Below, piece after piece: positions 24,001-33,288 of a stretch of DNA of 33,288 nucleotides. The DNA is taken from assembly GCA_964058805.1 (NCBI GenBank), contig CAXKVV010001418.1, positions 1 to 33,288 on the forward strand, written 5' to 3'. Origin of the DNA: Schoenoplectus triqueter. Lineage: Eukaryota; Streptophyta; Magnoliopsida; Poales; Cyperaceae. The notes under the pieces are model-generated. The model searched no databases and was not told the origin of the DNA. It saw only the letters and a list, made by a program, of their open reading frames with translations. The position numbers were made by a program, and so were the translations under genes. The first letter of the stretch is position 1. Each line of letters opens with the position of its first letter.

Positions 24001-25704
24001 GATGGGTCGGCCGGCCTAGCACCTCTCTTTCCCTATCAAAAAGAGGGCAAATCTGTTACTTAATTAGTACATTTTTGTTGAAAGATCACGTTAGCCATTT
24101 TTAGTTTGTTATTCTATTCATCACTTAAAAATGATTGATTTTATGGTATTTCAATATTTTATTCTTGTATGTGTCCAGATAATACTTGCACTAATGAAGC
24201 ATATGTACCGTACAGCATTTGTGCCATTGGTCATCTATGTAATTTATGGGTCAAGCACTAAGTGTTAACATAATTCAAAATAGTTTACCAAAAACAGAAG
24301 TATTGTGTATCGTATGTGAATAGTACAATATATGTTAGAGAGGACTAAGTCGGGAAAATAAGGTTACCGCATTGTAGATATCTCTCAATTTGGGCAGCTG
24401 TTTTGGTGAAATAACTGACAAGGAAACAGAGCACTGCACACATTCCAAAAAATATCCTTACAAAATACTAGTCAAAATACATTGAACCTATAAAGAGACA
24501 ACTATAGAAAAACTGAAGAACCAAACAATAAAAGTGAAAGTAGAAAATACCTGTGAGAAGCATTTAGCAACAGCCTCAGCATCAGCCAGGAAAGAAGGTT
24601 GCATTGGCTCGCCATTCTCATTTTTCTCAACTGATGGCCTGTACACAGGAGTTGGAAGCACATATGGATTGCTAGCACAAGCCAGCACACAGTGCTTGCT
24701 CACCTCACCAGTAACAACCTGACTGGATTCCTGTTCATGTAGCATCTGCAAAAGACAAGGGATCAGTGCTCATTTCTATTATTTCTTCACATGGTGTACC
24801 TTTTTTCCATACAGTATTGTGATTACATATCAAAATAGATATTTTTTTATGAGTACTAAGTAGAATTTATCTTGAAATTTCATCAAAACTATCTGTAAGT
24901 TATCAGACAGAGTAATGAATAAAAATGAATGTACAAATATTGCGTCAGAGAGGCCTTCTGCCGTACAAGCATCACCAAAACCACCACCAGAAAAATGAAG
25001 GATTGTCAGCCACTGCAAAAACCTGTCCACATCCCTTGTCCATCCAGTTCTTTGCACCTTAAAACCTATTATATTAGAAAGGTCAAAACCAACACTTTCA
25101 ATGCAATTGGTTTTCCAAAAATTTTAAATTTTTAAAGAGGGTGGTGAATTCTCAGTTGAAAGTAATGTAGATGTCTACAGCTATACGGTCCATGTGCACT
25201 GAACGTGACCAGAGCAAACTCAGGAATGGCTCCAGCCAATTTCTGCTTATATGAACAAAAAAGAAACGTCAGATTTATCAAAAAAAAATGAGTTCCTTGT
25301 AGTTGTACTTGTTTTTCTCACAGAAATGAAGAAATGAAATACAAAGAGATTACCTTCCCGGTCACCTCATTTCCATTGAAGGACCTGTAAAGTTTCAGTG
25401 AAACACCAATATCAATCAAAATAATGAAGCAACATAAATGGAAGAACTTGTAGACTTCATCATGATGATATTTAGACATTAGAGGATTGAATCAGAAGGT
25501 CGCAATCTAGATAGGGGCAGAATTAAGTCTGGGCAAACAGAATAAGGAAGGACCCGATGATGGGGGAAGAAGGTGTGAGTGAGAGAGGAAGTGGGAAAAG
25601 GACCTGATGATCTTTTCGAGATAATCGGAGAGGATGGTGGTCCAGAAAGGACCCATCGCCGCCGTTGTCTCCACCACCACTATCAGCTGCTTGGCTTCCG
25701 CCAT
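19319..25704 (-). CDS. MED25: Mediator complex subunit 25 (MED25 / PFT1), 16 exons
   Basis: Exons on the - strand: 25704-25604, 25384-25354, 25242-25179, 25065-24935, 24745-24551, 24433-24368, 24032-23807, 22722-22655, 22387-21877, 21745-21474, 20791-20738, 20450-20422, 20322-20254, 20077-19993, 19906-19820, 19540-19319. They close in frame to 736 residues. Residues 1-196 are the von Willebrand A-like domain that docks onto Mediator (MAEAKQLIVVVE, SDYLEKIIRSF, GWTRDVDRFLQWL, ASNPYVLPTPVYRP). Residues about 270-550 are Met/Gly/Asn/Pro-rich and disordered. About 550-663 form the activator-interacting domain (KYVKIWE, GQRQGQPVFICKLE, QYVGKADFLVF, QHGFLGQLQEKKLCAVIQLP, GRLIGMLFPG). The rest is a Gln-rich tail. 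In plants MED25 links jasmonate, light and flowering transcription factors to RNA polymerase II in the nucleus. At 736 residues it is somewhat shorter than the Arabidopsis protein (about 836). I see no break. Confidence 0.95.
20822..20872 (-). repeat. TTG-tailed retroelement 3' end in MED25 intron 10
   Basis: Read on the - strand, it contains CCCCAATTTATTTGGGATTA followed by AATGCTTTGTTGTTGTTGTTA. This is the short 3' tail with a (TTG)n end shared by plant SINEs and RTE-type LINEs. Only the tail is recognisable; the 5' body is absent or too diverged. Confidence 0.6.
20925..21020. repeat. (GAT)n / (AAT)n microsatellite in MED25 intron 10
   Basis: Runs of GATGAT and then ATAATAATA directly follow the retroelement tail. 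The apparent His/Ile-rich reading frame here is a product of the triplet repeat. Confidence 0.85.
23064..23105 (+). repeat. TTG-tailed retroelement 3' end in MED25 intron 7
   Basis: CCCCAATTTATTTGGGATTA is followed by AAGGCTTTGTTGTTGTTGCTG. It is nearly identical to, and in opposite orientation from, the tail at 20822-20872. It lies inside the 1084-bp intron between MED25 exons 7 and 8. Confidence 0.6.
23322..23690. repeat. Diverged tandem duplication in MED25 intron 7
   Basis: About 187 bp (23322-23508) is repeated at 23509-23690. Paired landmarks are TATCGATGGAATATAATT / TATCAATGAAACATAATT, ACATTAACAA and AGCCTGA in both, and GAGTAGAAGGA near the end. The copies differ by many substitutions and small indels, so the duplication is old. 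Confidence 0.7.
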
Positions 25705-26069
25705 AACTCTCTCGCTCTCTCTCGCTAGCTACTCTTCTCTCCCCTCGGCATTCGACATTAGCGCCTCTCTCTGAGCCTCTGAGCCTCTGAGCCTGAGGTT
25801 TGCCGATTGCCGTTTCGTTTTGGAATTTCGAGAGAGCGAGAAACGGAGCGGAGGGCCTCCTCTCCTGCGCCCCCAGAATAAAAAATAAAAATACAACTTG
25901 ATTATGTTAAAAAAATAATTGAGTTAAGATGTTACCATCACTAACAGCAATAACTCTCTTGTATTCACAAAAAAAAAAAATCACTTTTGATGAAATAATG
26001 CAGTTTTACCTTATAATTTTGCTCATATGAATTTCTAAATGAGAATATTGAAATGAAGATCATTTTTTT
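25705..26069. other. 5' flank of MED25, leader repeat
   Basis: The probable MED25 leader and promoter. It includes CT/GA-rich tracts (25708-25735) and about three tandem GAGCCTCT units at 25772-25797. No TATA box stands out. The MITE at 26070 begins 366 bp upstream of the ATG. Confidence 0.45.
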
Positions 26070-27401
26070 GGGTCCGTTTGACAAATTAAGGAATAGCTTT
26101 GGAAGAATGGTAATTTTGGAAGAGTGATAGAATAGTGTTTTTTTGGAAGAGTGGTATTCTTGACTATTCGGAAGAGTGAAAATATCATTTGACAGTTCAG
26201 AATAGTTAAAATATGAATAATTATGATACTAATAATGATGATAATAATAATAATAGTAAAATAATAATCATAATAGTAAGATAATAATAATAAAGTAATA
26301 AAAAATATTCATAATAAATAATAATATTATATTAGTAATATAATAAAATATAAATATTATCATAATATAGTAATATAATAATAAAAAATTATGATTACAA
26401 TCATAATTATATAACCATAATCATAATCATAATAATATAATAATAAAAATATAATCATAATCATAAAAATAATTATAAATAATAATAATTATAATAATAT
26501 AATAATAAATTAATCATAACTATAATCAACATATAATAATATAATACAACATAATAAAATAATAATAAACTAATAAAAATAATCATAATAAATAATAATA
26601 TTATAATAGTAATATAATAAAAATATAAACATAATCATAATATAGTAATATAATAATAATAATAAATTATAATTACAATCATAATTATAATAATAATAGA
26701 ATAATAAGTAATCATAATTGTAATAATATAATAATCATTATCATAATCATAAAAATAATTATAAATAATTATAATTATAATAATATAATAATAAATTAAT
26801 CATCACTATAATCAACATATAATAATATAATATAACATAATAAAATAATAATAATAAGTAATAATAATCATAATCATAATCATAATCATAATCATAATCA
26901 TAATCATCATAATATAATAATATAATAATAAATAATCTTGATCATAATAATATAATAATTATATTTATATTCATAATATAATAATATAATATTAAAATTA
27001 TATTTATAATAATAATAAATAATATAATAATGCTAATGGTAACGATAATATAATAACAATAATGATAATAATAATTTAATAATAATAATATAATGATAAT
27101 AATAATAAATAATAATCATAATATTAATATAATAATAAATTATGATCATAAATATAATATAATAATATAATAATACTAAATCTTAATCATAATCATAACA
27201 TAATAATATAATATAATATAATCAAACAATAATCGCTATTTCGACGAGAGCTAATCCGGTATTCCACCTATAAGTTGGTATACTGGATTAGCACTATTCC
27301 GCACTCTTCTACTTAGTCTAAAATTCGTTTGGCAAATTAATCCGTCGGAATAGCTATTCTATTCTAACTTTTTGCTATTCCATAGAGTGTCAAACACTCC
27401 C
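26070..27401. mobile_element. PIF/Harbinger-type MITE, single copy with repeat expansion
   Basis: Starts GGGTCCGTTTGACAAATTAAGG and ends, in reverse complement, GGGAGTGTTTGACACTC. Its organisation matches the left unit of the 16716-18829 dimer: a GGAAGAGTG-rich terminal block, a long TAA-rich repeat (about 26219-27225), then the TAATCCGGTATTCCA block. The repeat is about 1 kb, longer than in the dimer units, with internal segments that look duplicated (for example ATCATCACTATAATCAACAT-like text more than once). TTT flanks both ends, a weak match to the usual TTA/TAA. Confidence 0.8.
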
Positions 27402-28248
27402 TTTGTCTTCTAAGGGTCCGTTTGGCAAATCAAGGAATAGCTTTGGAATAGTAGTAATTTTGGAAGAGTGGTAATTTTAGAAGAGTGATGGAAGAGTAAT
27501 AATATTAGCTATTCAGAAGAGCTGCTTATCCGTTTGGCAATATATTCGTTACAGTAAGAAATATAATATGCATTAAAATATTAAACCAATGATGAATGGT
27601 CCAAAATGCCCTTAGGGCGGTCCCGAACAGAAAGACCTCTTATCTTTATCCTCTCCTCTCTTTACCCGACACCTTTGACACCTTCGCCTCCAGAATCGAC
27701 TCCTTCAAATCGCCATTTGCGATACCCCTACTATCTCTCACCTCAAAATCACCTCTCATTTCTTATATGACTGTCGATCTGTCATCTCTACTTGCTCTCT
27801 CCATTCCGTCGAACCCCTGTTGTTGGCGTTCTCAATTGAAGAAATTTCCTTTTTCTCCTCTTGTAATTCGAGTTCTTCAAAAGGTACAAGTCACTCTCTG
27901 CTGAAATGTTATTAAATTTTTTGTATATCTTAATCTTTCCTTAATATGTGATTCATTGTACATTTTTGAAATTTCAGAACTCTATTATTTATTTATTAAA
28001 GGCGAATCTAGTCAAACTTAATCTATGTGCTTGATTCCTTGATTAGTTGATTGTCGTAAAACTAATATATAGTTTATTTTTGGGTTTAATTTACATTAAA
28101 ATTTTATTTCTCATTTCACTTATGTTTTCTTTTGGTAATCATAGTTAGTGGTAAAAATGTGTAATCTGTGGTTGTCTAGTATGTTGAAGAGGCAGTTCGA
28201 AATACTAAAAAATCAAGGAGGGGGTATCTATTCATTAGTGATAACGAA

Positions 28249-28357
28249 GCCAATTAGAAGAGATAGTTCATAAATATGCTGAAATTATAGGAGTGTAAAT
28301 TGAGCCAATTAGAAGAGGAAGTTCATAAATATGCTGAAATTCTAGGAGTGTAAATTG
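28249..28357. repeat. 55-bp tandem duplication upstream of the transposase gene
   Basis: GCCAATTAGAAGAG followed by AGTTCATAAATATGCTGAAATT occurs at 28249 and again at 28304, with about three differences. It lies in the non-coding leader region before the transposase ATG. Confidence 0.8.
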
Positions 28358-28507
28358 TGTGGAATCACCTCCCTTTCTTTAGAAATGGGTACTAACACGA
28401 TCTAGGACATTGAGTGGTATGTCAATTATAAATCGATAAATTAAGTTTCAATTACTGCCTACTGCATTCCGTTATAATTTTATCATGTTTTTCATTATTT
28501 GTAGATT

Positions 28508-30325
28508 ATGGATAGTGATGACGATTTTGAATTTATCATGAGAAATAATATGCAAGCAATCATCAACACAAACACAGTCATACAAGGTGTTTTGGCAATT
28601 ACAAAGGCAGGGACTCAAAGAATCAGAAATGATAGACCATTCACAGGGAGAAGTCTAATTACGGATATTTTGCAAGAGCATCCCCAGAGATGCTTGGACT
28701 TATTTCGAATGACTCCAACGACTCTGTGATGAAGTAGTGCAGAAGGGAATTCTAAAAACAGCTGAAGTTTCAGTAGAAGAACAAATCAGAATGTTTTTGC
28801 AGATACTTGGTCATTCAATGACGATGAGGAAAGTGGGTGAGGATTTTCAGCGTTCCTTGGAGACGGTTCATAGATGCTTCAAAGATGTGTTGCGTAGTGT
28901 ACTCTGTATGCAATGTGACTACATCAGGCTACCGGGAGTGGACACACCAGTACATGCACAAGTCTCGGAAGATTCTTGTTTTTCTCCTTTTAAGGTCAGC
29001 ATTATCTTTATAGTATTAGGGACGTTTTAATTTTTTGTGTTTTAATTTGAATCTAGATGCAGAAACATAAATTAAAATCGGATTGAGGATGCTTGAATTA
29101 ATGCTTTCAAGGTTGTACCAGTTTAATGTAACTCACAACCAACACACACAACAACAATTGACAGGTGAGATAACATTTCACTATACCAGTTCCCAGCATG
29201 TACTTAAGGTCATATTAGTCAGTTTAGCATTTAACCTTGTATACTTTAATCATCAGTATATAATTGAGAGAATTTTAATTGATGCCTGCAGCTAATATAT
29301 ATCAAACAAAAATATAATTATGATAGACAAATGTATATATAAAAGAAATATTATGGGTCTGTTTGGCAACTCCAGATTTGGAAATGGACAATGATTGTGG
29401 TTAAGTATTGTTAAGTGAAAAAAAGGAAAAAATGATTGTGTTTAAGCTTTTTTTCATTTATATATGAAGCTGCAATTGTAAACAAGAACATATTGTCATC
29501 CACATAAATACACCTCAAATAATTATTTTCAAAATTTTGGCATGTATACTGGAAGAGGTCCTTCTGATTGAAACATTACAACAATATAATTTTCTTTTTG
29601 CTAATATTAATAACTAGTTATAACTCAGAATGCACTCGGAGCAATAGATGGAACTTATATTCCTTGTATTCCCCCAACGGAAGAGCGGGACAAGGAAAAA
29701 TGGCGATGCAGAAAACACTTCATGGCCCAAAATATTTTGGCTGCTGTAGACTTCGATGGTAATTTTGTATACGTACTTGTAGGGTGGGAGGGTGCTGCTC
29801 ATGATAATATTGTCCTACGATGAGCACTCTCCAGATTTAATTTTTCCGTTCCACAAGATAGGTTTTATCTTGCTGATTCAAGTTATGCAAATACAAGAAA
29901 TTTCATAACTCCATATCGTAACCACCCGTATCACCTAGCTGTCTTTAGAAGACGCTCTAGAGCAAACCGATATCTATCTCCCGAAGATCTATTCAACCAC
30001 AAACATGCACAACTAAGAAATATCGTGGAGAAGACATTTGGAGTTGTGAAAAAAAAAAGTTCAAGATTCTACATTTCATAAGAGACAGTGCAAGATTGTC
30101 ATAGCGTGTTGCATCCTTCATAACTTTATCAGAAAACATACCGAGGTGCCAACCACCAGGGAAATAGGAAATACGTCAGATGAAGATAACGAAGACAATG
30201 CTGAAGAAGATGAAGTAGGTTCGGACCCAATCACAACAGCATCTATTGATGTAGATGCAACTGAAATAGGTGCAAACATTAGACAAGAGATGAGAGATTG
30301 GTTTTGGGCGCATCGTGCAAATTAA
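28508..30325 (+). pseudogene. PIF/Harbinger transposase (DDE_Tnp_4 type), 2 exons, damaged
   Basis: Exon 1 (28508-28994) starts MDSDDDFEFIMRNN after a splice acceptor. It carries the helix-turn-helix region RMFLQILGHSMTMRKVGEDF and SLETVHRCFKDVL. Exon 2 (29629-30325) has the catalytic core: GAIDGTYIP (first Asp, 29647), AAVDFDGNFVYVLVGWEGAA followed by HD (second Asp, 29803), and RNIVEKTFGV (Glu, 30028). All three catalytic residues are present. Three lesions break it: a frameshift near 28725, a TGA at 29821 where the family has Arg-Asp-Ala, and a frameshift at or just after the 10-A run at 30049-30058. The C-terminus (ACCILHNFIRKH to DWFWAHRAN) is otherwise clear. It would have moved this element and its MITEs, but is inactive as read. 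Confidence 0.88.
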
Positions 30326-32485
30326 TTAGCAAGATGGTTATGGGGTGGGTGTTTCCTTGCTGATGACAACATCACTTATTAATTATATCTTCTAAACTTG
30401 TTTTGACTAATACATCTCGTAATAGGTCAAACTTCGGATAGAGGCTTTTGATATAAAATAATATGGAGCTGGAGTTGAGTTGAAGAAAATTTGAACTAGT
30501 ATAGGGAATGTTTAGGCTATCTCCAGTGTATGGCAGAAATGTATTGCTAATCTTCCCAGTAGTTTAAATTTTTTCTTGTTTTCTTCGAACTAGTATAGGT
30601 AATGTATAGCCTATTTTTTCTTTGGAGTTTGTGTGGATGTATGTCTCATATGGCCATAAAAATTTTCTCTCTTAGTAATTTGTTGTTTTAATTGTATTAA
30701 ACAAAATTATATAAATTAGTATGCTCTCGTATGTGTAATGACCAACATACCATGTTGCATCAACTAATCCTTCACAGGTATGTCTGTTATGCTCCCGACT
30801 TCTTCTCAACAGTAACTAGCCTACAGACTTCTTCACAAGTATGACTAACGCACTCATCTCTCTCTCTCTAGGTGTTGAACTCAGTACTCTGATAATTTTC
30901 CTACTGGTATGACTGAACCGGACCTGGCCCCTGTAGTAGAAGAAAACCCAGAAGATGAATTTGCTTAGTAACAGATGTGTCGGTTAGTTTGATTCAACCA
31001 AAATTGCCAAGCATTATTTCCATGACTCAGAAAAAGGTTGTGACCTGAGCACCTATAAAATTCAAACATTTCCCCTTTTCATTCAAAACTAATTTGTCAT
31101 GGAAATAAACCATACAAGTTGCTCACGTATCCTTCTGAATATTTGCTCTTTGATTTTGGATCCTGCCATTACTACATTGGAGATGTTTTTTTTTCTGTTT
31201 CTTTTTCATAATTTGGAACCAGCTAACATGGCAATGGCACCTAGTTATTGATTTTATTGTTCCTCCTAAAATTTATTGGTAGAAAGAGTTATTTAAAATT
31301 AGTAGCTGATGTTAGTAGAAAGAGTTATTTAAATTTTTTTGGTAGAAAGAGTTATTTAAAATTTATTGCTAGTGTTGTTTAGGTTGTAGTGTTAATGTAT
31401 ACCCGTATACGGATGTTATTTAAAATTAGTAGCGGTGGGATCCCAAAGGGAATTAATTTAAGCAAAAATGAAATCCTTGTATATAGTCATTCTTGTTGTT
31501 CTTATTCTTTTATTTTTTATTTTATTTCTAAATCTGTGTATGCCATTATCAATGTATTGGGAAAGAATAGTAGCTAGTAATGCAACGACTGCCGTTAGAA
31601 GTTGCTACAAGTGCCAAAAACTGATTACTTGTGAAAATTCATAGTTTCCAAGTATTGCAAGCTCCTGCCTTAAATCTGTATTGCTTGGGATCTCGTGTAC
31701 AAAATTTTTTAAATGGATAGCATCAGAAAGAATAATTGAACTCGGTTCAGATAAGCATCTGGCAAGTTGCGATTAAGGGATCGCTTCTAGTATAATTTTG
31801 TTTGCATCAACTTAATCATCGTTTGCACACTTTCACGAGGGTCGGTTGAGCAAGGCAAGCTTGCAGGTCCCCACTTCTGTAGCTGCTTATATTTAAAGAA
31901 AGCGCTATTTTGAAATATAGAAAAGCAACCGACTCAGAAATATAGAAAAACAACAAGAGATTGCATTAAAGCACATCCCTCAAAAGCCCAGATGACTACA
32001 ATTCCTAAGCAACCAAAGAAACTTATAACATCAGAATAATAAAATTAAGCCTCCTCCTCTTGATATTGTTGATACTTATGACATCTTGAGCATAGATTAT
32101 GAAAGCATCTCATATTGCAAGTGGGAAGCATAATAAAATTATACTGGTACAGCTGAATTTATAATAAAAAGTATACTACTACAACTTAATTTATAATATT
32201 ATAGTATCCTGGTACAGCTGAAGTTATAACAAAATGTACCAACTCATTTCCTGATACATTGCTGCTGCTTATGGACTGCTAAAAATAAATACTCAATACT
32301 CAGGGTGAAAATTCAAATTCAAATTAAAATTAAACGGCCTAGACTACAACACTACACTAGTTCGACTATTGCATGAAAATTAATACTCACTCTCCTAAAA
32401 TGCTCCATAAAAACAGACACCAAATGGAACAATATTATACTTCGCTACTACGGCAATAATATTACAGTACCTAATATGGTGGTTC
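30326..32485. other. Non-coding region between the two facing Harbinger genes
   Basis: AT-rich, no convincing gene. It includes three imperfect copies of GGTAGAAAGAGTTATTTAAA at about 31278-31365. It should hold the 3' untranslated regions of the transposase gene and of ORF1. Confidence 0.5.
31278..31365. repeat. Short tandem repeats, AGAAAGAGTTATTTAAA
   Basis: The unit recurs at about 31280, 31316 and 31342, with spacers of different length. A related TTATTTAAAATTAGTAGC piece appears again at about 31417. Confidence 0.7.
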
Positions 32486-33255
32486 TTAGAGCATGAAATT
32501 GGAAAAGCAAAAAGTACTCTCATTGGCTGTCGGATTGGGCTGCATTTCTGCAGTGCGTGGCTGGTACCAGCTCGGAATATATTCACCGATGATTTCCCTT
32601 CGTTCCTCTGGAGTAGCATCCATAAAACACTGCTGGTCCACCGGGTCTTTCAAGGCCTTCATAACTTTTCTCCTTTGTTGTATGTTCAGCCCATAGGAAT
32701 GCAATATATCAACTATTTCTAGGGGTATGATTCCTCTACTCAACTTAATTTTTTCATGTTGTATTGAAATGAATTCGTCATTTTGTTCAACTGAACGATC
32801 ACTTGATTTTACCAGGTGACCCATAGCAGCCAAAATTCCTTCTTGTGTGGCTCGATTGTCCGTGATTGATTTCTTCGCACGCCGACTCCGCGATCCTTCG
32901 GGCACTTCAGTTGACTTCCGTTTGTTCAAACTTGTACTCCTATTGCCAGTCCCACCAGTCCCGTTCGAATGTTGCTGCCCAGTTGTTGGCTCATCCTCTC
33001 TACGCCCTTCGATAGTGTGTTCATCCACTTCATGCCTCATTTCCTGAAAATCAAATCGTTCACGCTCCTCCGAGTCATGAACGGGTTCATCGTCTCCAAG
33101 GCCTGGGTCAGAGCTACCAGTGCCTTCATTGTTTGAGACTTCAGTGCATGTACCGTAATCTCCGGTGACTGCACTTGTCCCAAGCAGTTCCATAAACTTA
33201 TTGTACCATGAAAATTTCTTAGTTGGGTAATAATGCCATTTCTTTCTATTTTCCT
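32486..33255 (-). CDS. Harbinger ORF1, Myb/SANT-like DNA-binding protein (partial, 5' end outside)
   Basis: An open frame runs on the - strand from a splice acceptor at about 33256 to TAG/TAA at 32486 without a stop. It starts KKWHYYPTKKFSWYNKFMEL, the end of a plant Myb/SANT-like domain (as in L10-interacting MYB-type proteins), so the domain's first part must lie in an exon beyond the window. An acidic Gly/Glu/Asp-rich linker follows, then a basic stretch (NKRKSTEVPEGSRSRRAKK) that could be a nuclear localisation signal, then a helical C-terminus (GIIPLEIVDILHSYGL, RRKVMKALKDP). In Harbinger elements ORF1 helps bring the transposase to the nucleus and the DNA ends. It faces the transposase gene. 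It could instead be a domesticated host gene. Confidence 0.75.
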
Positions 33256-33288
33256 ATAACTCCAAAGATTACCAACGTCAGTATACTT

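Larger units (their letters stand above)
27411..33288. mobile_element. PIF/Harbinger element, left end and both genes; right end outside the window
   Basis: Begins GGGTCCGTTTGGCAAATCAA at 27414, preceded by TAA (27411-27413) as the expected 3-bp target duplication. The first 60 bases agree closely with the ends of the two MITE loci in this window. Inside are a DDE transposase gene on + and a Myb/SANT-like ORF1 on - facing it, the two-gene set of this superfamily. The right terminus is not in the window, so the element is longer than 5.9 kb if it is all one insertion. Confidence 0.75.

Noticed and set aside
25174..25186. GC donor for MED25 exon 3 (TATA/GCTGTA)
   Set aside because: A standard GT donor three bases later (AGCT/GTAGAC) joins the next exon in frame to give GPYSCFKVQRTGW, which fits the family.
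30909..30968. Short acidic open frame (MTEPDLAPVVEENPEDEFA) resembling a protein C-terminus
   Set aside because: It is only 19 codons, with no upstream exon that joins in frame and no recognised family.

Overview
This is nuclear DNA of a flowering plant. The genes have many short exons with GT-AG introns, they encode plant-specific or plastid proteins, and the gaps hold plant-type MITEs, hAT, PIF/Harbinger, Mutator-like and LINE sequence. It is very AT-rich overall. Exon 1 of the plastid-protein gene is markedly GC-rich, a 5'-high gradient more usual in monocots, but I cannot name the species.

Four genes can be reconstructed. On the + strand, 632-2982 encodes a 219-residue TPX2-domain microtubule-binding protein in seven exons. 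On the - strand, 8501-8572 is an intact tRNA-Asp(GUC). On the - strand, 9098-12499 is a nine-exon gene for a 270-residue plastid membrane protein of the DUF2854 / slr0575 family. On the - strand, 19319-25704 is a sixteen-exon MED25 (PFT1) Mediator subunit of 736 residues. All three protein reading frames close exactly across every junction. The genes look like independent neighbours and do not form a pathway.

The rest is mobile DNA. From left to right: a foldback element in a TA repeat (3081-3502); a Mutator-type MITE with long terminal repeats and a 9-bp duplication (3866-4753); a decayed LINE (about 5030-8290); a nearly complete but decayed hAT transposon (12701-16667) with 8-bp duplications; a 2.1-kb palindrome made of two Harbinger-type MITEs tail to tail (16716-18829); a third copy of the same MITE (26070-27401); and, 12 bp further on, the left end of a large PIF/Harbinger element (27414 to beyond the window). 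That element carries a damaged DDE transposase gene (+) and, facing it, an apparently intact Myb/SANT-like ORF1 (-).

The most interesting structure is the Harbinger group. The MITEs share their terminal sequence with the large element, carry 0.7-1 kb of degenerate TAA/ATAATC repeats, and in one case form an inverted dimer flanked by a single TTA duplication, as if the dimer had moved as one unit. The dimer and the hAT lie about 50 bp apart in the upstream region of the DUF2854 gene.
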